Positions 35,099-43,747 of a stretch of 64,000 nt of DNA are shown here, in pieces. Each line of letters opens with the position of its first letter. The stretch's first letter is position 1. Origin of the DNA: Microbacterium sp. Root553 (lineage in GTDB: Bacteria; Actinomycetota; Actinomycetes; Actinomycetales; Microbacteriaceae); assembly GCF_001426995.1 (NCBI RefSeq), contig NZ_LMFY01000001.1:2661471-2725470 (forward strand), read 5' to 3'. The notes beneath the pieces are model-generated. The model was given only the letters and a program-made list of their open reading frames with translations, was not told where the DNA came from and searched no databases. The position numbers and the translations under genes are program-made.

Positions 35099-36363
35099 CA
35101 GTCATGGCACGTCGACGGCCGCGCATCGCGCGCGCTCCCCGCATCGCACGTCGCACCGTCGTCCTGGCCGTCATCGGAGCAGCCGGCATCGTTCTCTTCT
35201 CGGTGCTCGTGCCGATCCAGACGGCGTTGTACGGCACGCCTCTCCCCCTCTCGTTCATCCTCGCCGCCGCTGTGTGCACGGCGCCGCTGCTGTCCGTCAT
35301 GCACCCCCGCTGGGCCATCGGGATGTTCTGCGCGGCCTCGTTCACCCTCCCGCTCCTGGTGGTCCCGACGCGCGCGACCGAGTCCCCCTGGCCGTGGTCG
35401 GTCCCCGCTCTCCTCGCTTTCGTGCTCCTCGTCGGGGTCACCACCTACGTCCACGGCGCGCGGGTCGGAGCGTTCCCTCTGGCGATCGGAGCGGTCCTGT
35501 CGCTCACCGCTCCACTGCTGCGTCCGGAGATCGTCGCGACGCCCGAGACGGCGGGCACCGCGACCGCGGACCTCATCGTCACGGTGTCCGTCGCCGCGGC
35601 GGTGTTCCTGGTGGCGATCCTCGTCGCGGGACGGATGCGGGTGTCGGCCGAGCTCGTCCGGGAGCGCGAGCATTCCGCACTCGAGGAGTCCCGGCGCTCC
35701 CTCGTCGAGGAGCGCACCCGCATCGCCCGCGAGCTGCACGACGTCATCGCGCACAGCATGTCGGTGATCCAGGTACAGGCCTCGACGGCACGGTACCGGC
35801 TGCCGGAGATCGGCGATACCGCATCAGCGGAGTTCGACAGCATCGCGGCCACAGCGCGCGCCTCACTGACCGAGATGAGACGCATGCTCGGCGTGCTGCG
35901 CACCGAGGATCAGACCGCCGAGCTCGCACCGCAGCAGGGCATCGACGACATACCGGCTCTGGTGGACACCCTGCGCCGCGCGGGCGTGACGATCGGTCTG
36001 GAGATCACCGGGGCGGTGACCGAGGCACCGCCGTCCGTCCAGATCGCCGTCTTCCGCATCGCGCAGGAAGCGCTGAGCAACGCGGTGCGGCATGCCGCGG
36101 GCGCACCGGCGACCGTGCGGGTGCAGTCCGACGCCGACACCGTCCGCATCCGCGTCCGCAACGGGGCTGCGGCAGTCCCGGTGAACCCGACAGGCGGCGG
36201 GTACGGGCTGCGCGGCATGCGCGAGCGCGTCGAGCTGCTCGGCGGCGACTTCGCGGCGGGGCCGCAGTCCGACGGGGGCTGGGAGGTCGCGGCCACGCTT
36301 CCGGTCCTGCTCCCGCCCTCGAATCCCCCCGCGCCTCTCGAACGAACTCAGGAGATCCCGTGA
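35095..36363 (+). CDS. Sensor histidine kinase, NarL type
   Basis: A 422-residue kinase with about five N-terminal membrane helices (residues 20-180), a coiled linker, and a HisKA_3 domain with phosphoacceptor H215 (ARELHDVIAHS). The HATPase_c domain has N-box QEALSNAVRH. The usual DxGxG G1 box is replaced by RNGAAAVPVNPTGGGYGLRGMRERV, a variant seen in many actinobacterial kinases. The start overlaps the dedA stop; a second ATG at 35104 is possible. The stop overlaps the response regulator GTG. Confidence 0.87.
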   Translation: MTVMARRRPRIARAPRIARRTVVLAVIGAAGIVLFSVLVPIQTALYGTPLPLSFILAAAVCTAPLLSVMHPRWAIGMFCAASFTLPLLVVPTRATESPWPWSVPALLAFVLLVGVTTYVHGARVGAFPLAIGAVLSLTAPLLRPEIVATPETAGTATADLIVTVSVAAAVFLVAILVAGRMRVSAELVREREHSALEESRRSLVEERTRIARELHDVIAHSMSVIQVQASTARYRLPEIGDTASAEFDSIAATARASLTEMRRMLGVLRTEDQTAELAPQQGIDDIPALVDTLRRAGVTIGLEITGAVTEAPPSVQIAVFRIAQEALSNAVRHAAGAPATVRVQSDADTVRIRVRNGAAAVPVNPTGGGYGLRGMRERVELLGGDFAAGPQSDGGWEVAATLPVLLPPSNPPAPLERTQEIP

Positions 36364-37031
36364 CCATCAGCGTCCTCATCGCCGACGACCAGGCCATGGT
36401 CCGTGCGGGCTTCGCCGCCCTTCTCGATGCCCACGACGGCATCCGGGTCACCGGACAGGCCGCCGACGGCGCCGAGGCCGTCACCCTCGCCGCGAGGCTC
36501 GACCCCGATGTGATCCTCATGGACGTCCGGATGCCGCAGGTGGACGGCATCGAGGCCACGCGCCGCATCCTGGCCCCGGGCTATCCTGCGGCGCATGTGC
36601 CCCGGATCCTGATGCTGACGACCTTCGACATCGACGACTACGTCTACGACGCGCTCGAGGCGGGGGCCAGCGGCTTCCTGCTGAAAGACGCGCTGCCCGA
36701 GGAGCTCGTGCACGCGGTGCGAGTGGTCGCCGGCGGTGACGCGCTCCTCGCACCGAGCGTCACTCGACGGATGATCGAGCAGTTCGCGGGACGACGTCCG
36801 CGCACGCCCCGGGCGGCGACCGCGCTCGCGGAGTTGACCGACCGCGAGCGCGAGGTGCTCGTGCTCATCGGCCGCGGACGCTCGAACGGAGAGATCGCCA
36901 CCGACCTCTTCATCGCCGAGCAGACGGTCAAGACGCACGTCGGCAAGGTGCTCGCGAAACTGGGCCTGCGCGACCGCGTGCACGCCGTGATCCTCGCGTA
37001 CGACGCCGGGCTGGTCGAACCCGCGGCCTGA
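36360..37031 (+). CDS. LuxR/NarL-family response regulator
   Basis: A 223-residue response regulator. The receiver domain has D9/D10 and phosphoacceptor D55 (LMDVRMP) with lysine in FLLKD. The LuxR helix-turn-helix spans about residues 157-212 (LTDREREVLVLIGRGRSNGEIATDLF). The GTG start sits inside the kinase stop codon (GTGA). The acyltransferase gene 112 bp downstream on the same strand is a likely co-transcribed or regulated target. Confidence 0.92.
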   Translation: MTISVLIADDQAMVRAGFAALLDAHDGIRVTGQAADGAEAVTLAARLDPDVILMDVRMPQVDGIEATRRILAPGYPAAHVPRILMLTTFDIDDYVYDALEAGASGFLLKDALPEELVHAVRVVAGGDALLAPSVTRRMIEQFAGRRPRTPRAATALAELTDREREVLVLIGRGRSNGEIATDLFIAEQTVKTHVGKVLAKLGLRDRVHAVILAYDAGLVEPAA

Positions 37032-37112
37032 GCACCGGTGCCGACATCACACCACGGTAGGGGTGCGAACAGCCCCGCAGGGTGATCCGCTGCGGGCCAC
37101 CGGGTTCATACG

Positions 37113-37136
37113 CTCCTCGGACACCCATCCGAGGAG
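37113..37136 (+). promoter_or_regulatory. Hairpin sequestering the acyltransferase ribosome-binding site
   Basis: CTCCTCGGA (37113-37121) and TCCGAGGAG (37128-37136) form a perfect 9-bp stem with a 6-nt loop. The 3' arm holds most of the GGAGG Shine-Dalgarno sequence (37133-37137) for the ATG at 37143. When folded, it would hide the ribosome-binding site. Confidence 0.55.
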
Positions 37137-37142
37137 GACACC

Positions 37143-38459
37143 ATGGCCATCGTCGACACACCGCGGGTCACCGCCGCGCCGTCTCGGCTCCCTGCGGGCC
37201 GGGACACCGGGATCGACCTGCTTCGGGCGGTCTGCGTGGTCGGGGTCGTGCTCCTGCACGCGATCATGATCGGCGTCACCGTCGTCGACGGTGCCCCGGT
37301 CTTCGCCAACGCGAGCGAGGGCACCCGATGGATCGTCCCGGTGAGCTGGCTTCTGCAGGTCATGCCGCTGTTCTTCATCATCGGCGGATTCGCCGGTGTG
37401 CTCGCGTACCGCCGTCAGCGCGACCGCGGCGCGTCTGCATCCGCCTTCATCGCAGGCCGGGTGCACCGGCTGCTGCGTCCGGCCGTGGTGACGATCGGCG
37501 TCGTGGGGATCGCACTCGGCGTGCTGAGCGCGATCGGCGTGCCGGCGGAGGTGATCATGATCGCGGGGTTCCGCTACAGCCAGCCGCTGTGGTTCCTCGC
37601 GGTCTTCCTGCTCTGCCAGGCCCTGCTCCCGACTCTCGCGCGTGCCCACGAGTCGATGCCGAAGACGACGCTGGGCGCGCTCGCTCTGGCGGCGCTGGTC
37701 GTCGACGCCGTGCGCGCGCAGACGGGACTCGAGGGCGTGGGCTTCTTCAACCTCGCCTTCGTCTGGCTCGCCCTGCAGCAGATCGGCTTCTTCCTCGCAG
37801 ACGGGACTCTCGACCGCCTGCGCGGACGCACGAGGGCCCTGGGCGGTGCGGCCGCTCTGATCGCGCTGGTCTGCTCGTTCGTCGGCGGCGTCCACTCCCC
37901 CGATCTGATCGCCAACATCAACCCGCCCACCACCGCCCTGCTGCTCGTCGGGGTCGTGCATCTGAGCGCCGTCTCCCTCCTCGGCGACCGGATCAGAACC
38001 CTCAGCCGGCGTCCGGCTGTTGCGGCCTTCTCCTCGTTCGTCAACCGCCGCACCATGACGATCTACCTGTGGCACATGCCCGTGCTGCTCGCCATGGCGG
38101 GCATGTCTGCCGTATGGGCAGCGACCTCGGGCATCGCACTCCCCGCGCCGAGCAGCACGCTGTGGTGGGCGAGCAGACCGCTGTGGCTCGCATCGGCGCT
38201 GGTCCTCACCGCTCTGATCGCCGTCGTCTTCACCCGCGTGGAGACGCGCCCCTCGCCGTCGCCCACGGAATCGCGCACGCGCGTCTGGGCGGCGACCGCT
38301 CTCGGACTCGGCGGCGTCCTGCTGCTGCTGGTCGCCGGCACCTCCGTGCTCACCGCGACGATCACGGTGGGAGCACTGTTGTTCGCCGGGCGCCTCGCCG
38401 GCAGCTCAGGTCAGTCCGCGCGCCGCGAGCGCGTCACCCACATCGTCGGCATGGCGTAG
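37143..38459 (+). CDS. Membrane acyltransferase, acyltransferase-3 family
   Basis: A 438-residue integral membrane protein with about ten helices. RDTGIDLLRAVCVVGVVLLHA (about residues 20-40) carries the family's conserved R-x10-H pattern, and the MPLFFIIGGF segment is typical. Members O-acylate sugars, peptidoglycan or lipids. A C-terminal two-helix extension is present. It lies downstream of a two-component system and its RBS is inside a hairpin, suggesting conditional expression. Substrates are unknown. Confidence 0.83.
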   Translation: MAIVDTPRVTAAPSRLPAGRDTGIDLLRAVCVVGVVLLHAIMIGVTVVDGAPVFANASEGTRWIVPVSWLLQVMPLFFIIGGFAGVLAYRRQRDRGASASAFIAGRVHRLLRPAVVTIGVVGIALGVLSAIGVPAEVIMIAGFRYSQPLWFLAVFLLCQALLPTLARAHESMPKTTLGALALAALVVDAVRAQTGLEGVGFFNLAFVWLALQQIGFFLADGTLDRLRGRTRALGGAAALIALVCSFVGGVHSPDLIANINPPTTALLLVGVVHLSAVSLLGDRIRTLSRRPAVAAFSSFVNRRTMTIYLWHMPVLLAMAGMSAVWAATSGIALPAPSSTLWWASRPLWLASALVLTALIAVVFTRVETRPSPSPTESRTRVWAATALGLGGVLLLLVAGTSVLTATITVGALLFAGRLAGSSGQSARRERVTHIVGMA

Positions 38460-38999
38460 CGTGCGCACCAGCAGCGGCACCACCCCTCGTGCATCGATCC
38501 GGATCCCCCTGGCCCGGTGTGCGTCCCTGACGTCGGACGCGAACGAGGCGACCACGGGGATCATGGTGAGCGCGAGCGACATGGTCATCGCCACGGCATC
38601 GGGGTTCACGCCGTACCGCCGCAGGGGCACGAGGAGGCGGTGCAGAACAGCCACCAGCTGCTCCATGGGCGTCGTGATCGTCAGCAGCGACGCCGCCAGC
38701 AGGAGGGCGACGACTCTCCCCGTGTTGATCCACGCCGTCAGCGGGGACACGAAGATCCACAGCGCCGTGCCGAGCACCAGCACGAGCCACCGCAGACGCC
38801 AGATCTCCGTGCCGAGGATCCGTACCGGCAGTCGCGCCAGCAGATACAGAACACCGACCGCGAGCAGCGCGAGGATGATGCTCATCACACCGCGCGGAAC
38901 CGCCGACAGCGTCAGCGCGAGCACGGCGAGCACAGTGAGCTTCGCGCCGGCCGGCATCCGGTGCACGACGCTCGTGCCATGGCGATACGTCTGGATCAT
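38406..38999 (-). CDS. bioN: Biotin ECF transporter, transmembrane subunit
   Basis: A 197-residue EcfT protein with about four or five membrane helices. The coupling-helix region is DVRDAHRARGIRIDARG, containing the A-R-G motif that contacts the ATPase. It starts at 38999 inside the bioM stop codon (ATGA). Together with bioM and bioY it forms the dedicated BioMNY biotin uptake system. The last 54 nt overlap the 3' end of the acyltransferase gene on the opposite strand. Confidence 0.9.
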   Translation of the reverse strand: MIQTYRHGTSVVHRMPAGAKLTVLAVLALTLSAVPRGVMSIILALLAVGVLYLLARLPVRILGTEIWRLRWLVLVLGTALWIFVSPLTAWINTGRVVALLLAASLLTITTPMEQLVAVLHRLLVPLRRYGVNPDAVAMTMSLALTMIPVVASFASDVRDAHRARGIRIDARGVVPLLVRTLRHADDVGDALAARGLT

Positions 39000-39688
39000 G
39001 CGCACAGATCTCGGTACGCGGCGATCACCTCGGCCGGTGCACCGGAGGCGTGGATCGCGCCATGCTCGAAGAGCACGGCGTGGTCGCAGCGCGACGCCAG
39101 TTCCAGGTCGTGGGTCACGATGACCAGCTGCGCCGCGCACGCGAGCAGCAGGTCGCCCACTCTGCGGGCATTGCGCAGATCGAGGAGCGTCGTCGGCTCG
39201 TCGGCGATCACCAGTCTCGGCTGCGTGATGAGCACCGAGGCGAGTGCGAGCATCTGCTTCTGACCGCCGGAGAGGTCGGATGCCGCGACCTGCGCGTGGT
39301 CGGACAGACCGTGCTCGGCCAGGGCCGCCGACACCCGCGACGCCACCTCCGCGCGCGGCAGACCGCGCAGCGAGAGCGCGAGGTCCTCGGCCGGAGTCGG
39401 CATGAGGATCTGCGCCTGCGGATCCGTGAACACGAAGCCCACCCGGCGCCGCAGTGCGACGGTGTCGCGCCTGCTGTCCAGACCGTGCACCCGCACCGTT
39501 CCCGTCGAGGGGAGCACGAGTCCGTTGAGCAGGCGAGCGAACGTCGATTTGCCCGAACCGTTGGCGCCGATGATCGCCGTCGTCGCCGCGGTGAGCTCGA
39601 CGCTGATGTCGCGGAGGATGGCCCGCCCCTCGCGCTCGACGCTCACGTCGTCGAGCGCGATGGGGGCAACAGCCGTCTCAGGCCGCAC
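38996..39688 (-). CDS. bioM: Biotin ECF transporter, ATPase subunit
   Basis: A 230-residue ABC ATPase energising biotin uptake. It has Walker A GANGSGKST, Q-loop VFTDPQAQ, signature LSGGQKQMLALAS and Walker B LVIADEPTTLLDLRN. The start is uncertain: GTG 39688 overlaps the bioY stop by about 11 nt and gives the normal length, whereas the open frame runs to 39772 inside bioY. The downstream bioN overlaps by 4 nt. Confidence 0.88.
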   Translation of the reverse strand: MRPETAVAPIALDDVSVEREGRAILRDISVELTAATTAIIGANGSGKSTFARLLNGLVLPSTGTVRVHGLDSRRDTVALRRRVGFVFTDPQAQILMPTPAEDLALSLRGLPRAEVASRVSAALAEHGLSDHAQVAASDLSGGQKQMLALASVLITQPRLVIADEPTTLLDLRNARRVGDLLLACAAQLVIVTHDLELASRCDHAVLFEHGAIHASGAPAEVIAAYRDLCA

Positions 39689-40271
39689 GGACCGAGGCCG
39701 ACGCGCGCGGAACCCGCGCTCCGAAAGCGCGCGGATAGGCGCGGCGCAGGGCGACCGTGAGCACCGTCGCACAGGCCGCCTTGATCAGGTCGCCGGGAAG
39801 GAACACCAGGCTCGACAGTGCGGTCGGAACGAGATCGGTGCCGAGCACGAGTGCCTGCACGGGGATCCCGAATGCGTAGACCGCCAGTATTCCCCCCAGC
39901 ACCGCGCCCGACGCGACCCGCCACCAGGTGATGCGTCCGCCATGCACGAGCAGGCCGACGACGACCACCCCGACCACCCAGCCGAGGAGGTATCCCGCGG
40001 TGGGCCCGACGAAGACGCCGAGCCCCCCGCGTCCTCCGGCGAGGACCGGGAGTCCGACCGCTGCGAGGACGAGGACGAGCAGCACCGACAGCGGCGCGAG
40101 ACGAGGACCCAGTACCGCCCCGGCGAGCATCACTCCCAGAGTCTGCGCGGTGATCGGCACGCCTCCGGGGACAGGCACCGTCACCGTGCCGAGCACGACG
40201 ATCAGAGCCGCGAAGACGGCGATGCGAGCGAGATCCCGTCCGGCCTCACCATGGTGTCGAGTCATGCGCAT
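39678..40271 (-). CDS. bioY: Biotin transporter substrate-binding subunit
   Basis: A 197-residue S component that binds biotin in the membrane. It has about six helices, and GGVPITAQTLGVMLAGAVLGPRLA and GPTAGYLLGW are the BioY signatures. It is the first gene of bioY-bioM-bioN, directly under two palindromic operators shared with the divergent bioQ. AGGAAGG precedes the start; ATG 40265 two codons in is an alternative. Confidence 0.95.
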   Translation of the reverse strand: MRMTRHHGEAGRDLARIAVFAALIVVLGTVTVPVPGGVPITAQTLGVMLAGAVLGPRLAPLSVLLVLVLAAVGLPVLAGGRGGLGVFVGPTAGYLLGWVVGVVVVGLLVHGGRITWWRVASGAVLGGILAVYAFGIPVQALVLGTDLVPTALSSLVFLPGDLIKAACATVLTVALRRAYPRAFGARVPRASASVRAA

Positions 40272-40280
40272 GATCCTTCC

Positions 40281-40308
40281 TGAACACTGTTCACCTGAAC
40301 GGTGTTCA
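40281..40308. promoter_or_regulatory. Two BioQ-type operators between bioY and bioQ
   Basis: TGAAC-ACT-GTTCA (40281-40293) and TGAAC-GGT-GTTCA (40296-40308) match the TGAAC-N3 half of the BioQ box described in Corynebacterium and Mycobacterium. Their centres are 15 bp apart. The palindromic CACTATAGTG (40307-40316) beside them supplies a -10-like TATAGT on both strands. Confidence 0.75.
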
Positions 40309-40321
40309 CTATAGTGAGGTC

Positions 40322-40921
40322 ATGAGCCCCGAGCACAACTCGACGCGTCACGATCGCGCCGGCGTCGCACGCACCGCCCTCGCCCTCCTCGACGAGGTGG
40401 GGCTGGCCGATCTGTCGATGCGGCGCATCGCCGCGAAGCTCGAGGTGCAGCCGAGCGCTCTCTACTGGCATTTCTCCAGCAAACAGGAGCTCCTCGCCGA
40501 GCTCGCCGATCGGATCACCGCGACCATTCCCCGCGACGACGCCGATGTGCTGACGACGGCGCGCAGCATTCGGGACGCACTGTTCCGTCACCGCGACGGT
40601 GCAGAGCTGGTGCTCAGCACCTATGCACTGCAACTCGGATCGTCATCCGCCCAGTCCGCGCTCGAGGCGTCATTGCAGCGCCGAGGCGCGACGCACGCCG
40701 AGGAGCGATCGGTCGCCCTGCTGCATTTCATCCTCGGTCACGCGACGCTCGTACAGCAGCGCATGCACGCGGACAGCCACGGTGCACTCCCCTCGGCAGA
40801 CACCGTCGACGTGACCGCCGGTCTCGACCGTGTCTTCGATCTCGGAGTGGCCGCGCTGAGCGGCGAGACGGCACCCGCCGGACTCAGCGCGTCGCGTCCT
40901 CCGCGGCGTGACCGAGCCTGA
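40322..40921 (+). CDS. bioQ: TetR-family regulator, BioQ-like biotin repressor
   Basis: A 199-residue TetR protein. The helix-turn-helix is at about residues 14-58 (LADLSMRRIAAKLEVQPSALYWHFSSKQELL) and the ligand domain is C-terminal. Divergence from bioY over twin TGAAC-N3-GTTCA palindromes identifies it as the actinobacterial biotin repressor BioQ. The ATG is only about 7 nt after the -10-like TATAGT, so the transcript may be leaderless. Its 3' end overlaps the MFS gene on the other strand by 38 nt. Confidence 0.85.
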   Translation: MSPEHNSTRHDRAGVARTALALLDEVGLADLSMRRIAAKLEVQPSALYWHFSSKQELLAELADRITATIPRDDADVLTTARSIRDALFRHRDGAELVLSTYALQLGSSSAQSALEASLQRRGATHAEERSVALLHFILGHATLVQQRMHADSHGALPSADTVDVTAGLDRVFDLGVAALSGETAPAGLSASRPPRRDRA

Positions 40922-42254
40922 GCCCGGGAAGCGACGCCACGAGCACGAGCGCAAGACAGAACGCGAATACCACGGCGAATGCTGCGACCTGGCCGCCGAG
41001 ACTCGCGACGGCCAGACCGGCCAGAGCGATCACCACCGCAGCCCCCGTGGAGTCGGAGATCGACAGCGCCGACGAATTGAAGCCCTGATCCCCCTCGACG
41101 GAATAGGCGATCATGAGCACCGTCAGCCGCGGGTACAGAAGTCCCATTCCGCCGCCCGCGAAGCCCCAACCCACCACGACCAGCAGCGCCGGCGCGGCTC
41201 CGAGTGCGGCGAGGAGCACGAACACCAGCGCCGTGAGCAGCAGCGAGAGGCTGATGAGCGTGATGCGGGTGTTGCCGAGACGCTCTCCGAAGCGGCCCTG
41301 CAGCTGCGACGCACCGGCCCAGGCGAGGGCCGCCAGCATCAGTGCGACGCCGGCCCACGTCGCGGTGAAGCCGAAGCGCTCCATCAGCAGGTAGGGGATG
41401 TACGCCTCCGCGGCGAAGAACGCCCCCGCCACGACACCGCGCATGAGCACGACGCTGGGCAGTCCTCGCCCGGCGCGCAGCGTTCCTCGTGGCAGCAGCG
41501 GGAGAAGCGCGACGGAGATGACCACGAGCGCGCCGATGGCCACCGGCCAGCCGACCCGCACGGCCATCTCTGCGCTGATGCCGATCAGGACCGCGCACAC
41601 CGCCACGACGAACGCCAGTCCGAGGCGGATGACGAGGGAACGGGCATCCTGAGGCTCCCCGCGTCCGAGGTCGACGCCTCGCAACCGCGCCGCGATCGTC
41701 AGGAAGGCGACGGCCGTGAGCACGGCGACCCCGAGGAAGGCCCAGCGCCAGTCGAGGTACTCCGCGACGGCGCCCGCGAGGAACGGACCGATCATCGAGG
41801 GAACCACCCAGGCCGCGGCGAACGCCGCGAACACTCTGCCGTGCAGCTGCGGCGGGTAGAGCCGGGCCACGACGACGTAGAGCGCCACCGTCTGGCCGCC
41901 CGTCCCGAGCCCCTGCACGAGACGACCGATCAGGAACTGCTCCATCGTGCTCGCGAGACCCGACAGGATCAGCCCGGCGATGAACAGCGTCACCGCGACG
42001 TACAGCGCGCCTCGCGGCCCGCGGGCATCCGACCACGCTCCGGCGGCGACCATGCCGATGACGCTGGTCGCCAGCGTCCCCGCGAAGGCGACCGCATACA
42101 GTGCACGACCGTCGAGGGCGTCGCTGACGATCGGCATGACCGTGGTCACCGCCAGCGCCTCGATCGCCGCGAAGAAGATCAGGGCGACCGCGCCGGCCGT
42201 GACCCAGCGGCGCTGACGATCCCAGATCGAGACGGTCGAGGTGACCGCGGTCAT
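40884..42254 (-). CDS. MFS transporter (drug-efflux-like, 14-helix type possible)
   Basis: A 456-residue MFS protein with about 12-14 membrane helices. GTLATSVIGMVAAGAWSDARGPR carries loop 2-3 motif A, and LIGRLVQGLGTGGQTVALYVVVARLYPP carries the motif B/C region. The start at 42254 overlaps the upstream aminotransferase stop (ATGA), so it is the distal gene of the suf-patB cluster. A role in exporting a thiol or amino acid product is speculation from position. Confidence 0.83.
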   Translation of the reverse strand: MTAVTSTVSIWDRQRRWVTAGAVALIFFAAIEALAVTTVMPIVSDALDGRALYAVAFAGTLATSVIGMVAAGAWSDARGPRGALYVAVTLFIAGLILSGLASTMEQFLIGRLVQGLGTGGQTVALYVVVARLYPPQLHGRVFAAFAAAWVVPSMIGPFLAGAVAEYLDWRWAFLGVAVLTAVAFLTIAARLRGVDLGRGEPQDARSLVIRLGLAFVVAVCAVLIGISAEMAVRVGWPVAIGALVVISVALLPLLPRGTLRAGRGLPSVVLMRGVVAGAFFAAEAYIPYLLMERFGFTATWAGVALMLAALAWAGASQLQGRFGERLGNTRITLISLSLLLTALVFVLLAALGAAPALLVVVGWGFAGGGMGLLYPRLTVLMIAYSVEGDQGFNSSALSISDSTGAAVVIALAGLAVASLGGQVAAFAVVFAFCLALVLVASLPGLRLGHAAEDATR

Positions 42255-43405
42255 CGATCCACGAGCGTCGCGATGCGCTCGACGGCCTCGGTGAGGATCT
42301 CCGGGCTCGTGCCGAAGTTCAGCCGGACGTGACCACGACCCTCCTCGCCGAAGGCGGGACCGAAGTGCAGGGCGACCCTGGCCTCCTTGAGGATGCGCCG
42401 CGCGGGGTTGTCCCCCCATCCGAGAGCGGTGAGATCGATCCAGGCCAGGTACCCGGCATCCGGGATCCGATAGCGCGCGGCGGGCAGACGCGCGGCGAGC
42501 AGGTCATGGAGAAGCACCCGATTCGCGTCGAGCGTGCGCAGCAGCCCGTCGAGCCAGGGGTCGCTCTCCTCCGTGAAAGCCGCGACGGCGGCGAGCAGGC
42601 CGAACTGGCCCGTGCGCCACTCGACCTCGACGGGCAGACCCCGCACGACCGCAGTCGTGGCGTCCGATGCGGTCACCATGAGAGCGCACTTGAGCCCCGC
42701 CAGGTTGAACGCCTTGCTCGCACTCACCACCGCATAGCCGACGGCGGCGGCCGCGGCTCCGGTGTGCAGGAACGGCGTGAAGCCCGCACCGGGCTGGGCG
42801 AGCGGCGCGTGGATCTCATCCGAGATCACCGAGACGCCGAACTCCTCGGCCAGCTCCGCCAGCGCCGTGAGCGCGTCGCGGTCGTGGACGGTGCCGGTGG
42901 GGTTGTGCGGGTTGCAGAGGAGTATGGCGGTGGCACCGCTCTCGAAGGCCGCGCGGATGCCGTCGAGATCGAGCTCCCAGGACGAGCCGGTGTCGCGCAG
43001 CGGGACCCGCTCCACCTCGGCGCTGGCCTCGGACACGAGGTCGTAGAACGGCGGATAGACAGGGGGCGTGACGACGACGCGCTCGCCCGGTCGCGTCACG
43101 CGCCGCAGGATCTCGACGATCCCCATGCTCACGTCAGCGGTGCTGCGCATTCGCGCGGGATCGGGCTGCCAGCCGAATCGCCGCAGCGCGAAGTCGCTGT
43201 ACGTCGACGCGAGCGGGGTGCGGGAGGCGACGTAGCCGGTGTCCCCTCTGTCGACCGCCCGGCGCAGAGCCGAGGAGATCGTCGGAGCGAGCGGGAAGTC
43301 CGTCTCCGCGACGAACAGCGGCAGCACGTCGGCGGGATACTCCCGCCACTTCTCGCTGGTGCGCGCGCGGAGCTCCGCCAAGGGCAGAGCCCTGACCTCG
43401 AGCAT
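42251..43405 (-). CDS. PLP-dependent C-S lyase (PatB/MalY type)
   Basis: A 384-residue fold-type I aminotransferase-like enzyme. The PLP lysine is K231 (VVSASKAFNLAGLK), with NPHNPTG at about 165-171 and SDEIH at 195-199. PatB/MalY proteins cleave cystathionine or cysteine C-S bonds to give pyruvate, ammonia and a thiol. It lies 2 nt after the SufT-like gene at the end of the suf cluster, so a role in sulfur supply is tempting but unproven. Confidence 0.87.
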   Translation of the reverse strand: MLEVRALPLAELRARTSEKWREYPADVLPLFVAETDFPLAPTISSALRRAVDRGDTGYVASRTPLASTYSDFALRRFGWQPDPARMRSTADVSMGIVEILRRVTRPGERVVVTPPVYPPFYDLVSEASAEVERVPLRDTGSSWELDLDGIRAAFESGATAILLCNPHNPTGTVHDRDALTALAELAEEFGVSVISDEIHAPLAQPGAGFTPFLHTGAAAAAVGYAVVSASKAFNLAGLKCALMVTASDATTAVVRGLPVEVEWRTGQFGLLAAVAAFTEESDPWLDGLLRTLDANRVLLHDLLAARLPAARYRIPDAGYLAWIDLTALGWGDNPARRILKEARVALHFGPAFGEEGRGHVRLNFGTSPEILTEAVERIATLVDR

Positions 43406-43407
43406 CC

Positions 43408-43737
43408 TCAGATCGCGAAGCCGAGTGCGCGCATCATGTCGCGGCCGTCGTCACTGATCCGCTCGGGACCCCACGGCGGCATCCACACCCAGTTGATGCG
43501 GAAGCGATCCACCACGCTCTCCAGAGCCTGAGCAGTCTGATCCTCGAGCACGTCGGTGAGGGGGCAGCCAGCGCTGGTCAGCGTCATGTGGATGACGAGG
43601 GCGTCGTTCTCGTCGTCCCACGCGAGATCGTAGATGAGTCCGAGGTCGACGACGTTGATCCCGAGTTCGGGATCCATGACGTCCTTGAGAGCCTCGGTGA
43701 CCTCGTCGTACTTCGCGTCGGTGAGCGTCGCTGTCAT
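43408..43737 (-). CDS. Metal-sulfur cluster assembly factor (DUF59/SufT-like)
   Basis: A 109-residue MIP18/DUF59-family protein. DPELGINVVDLGLIYDL (about residues 22-38) and LTSAGCPLTD with the conserved cysteine are the family marks. Such proteins help mature Fe-S proteins. It follows sufC by 10 nt. The ATG at 43737 was chosen; the open frame upstream has no family similarity. Confidence 0.9.
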   Translation of the reverse strand: MTATLTDAKYDEVTEALKDVMDPELGINVVDLGLIYDLAWDDENDALVIHMTLTSAGCPLTDVLEDQTAQALESVVDRFRINWVWMPPWGPERISDDGRDMMRALGFAI

Positions 43738-43747
43738 GCCGATCAGC

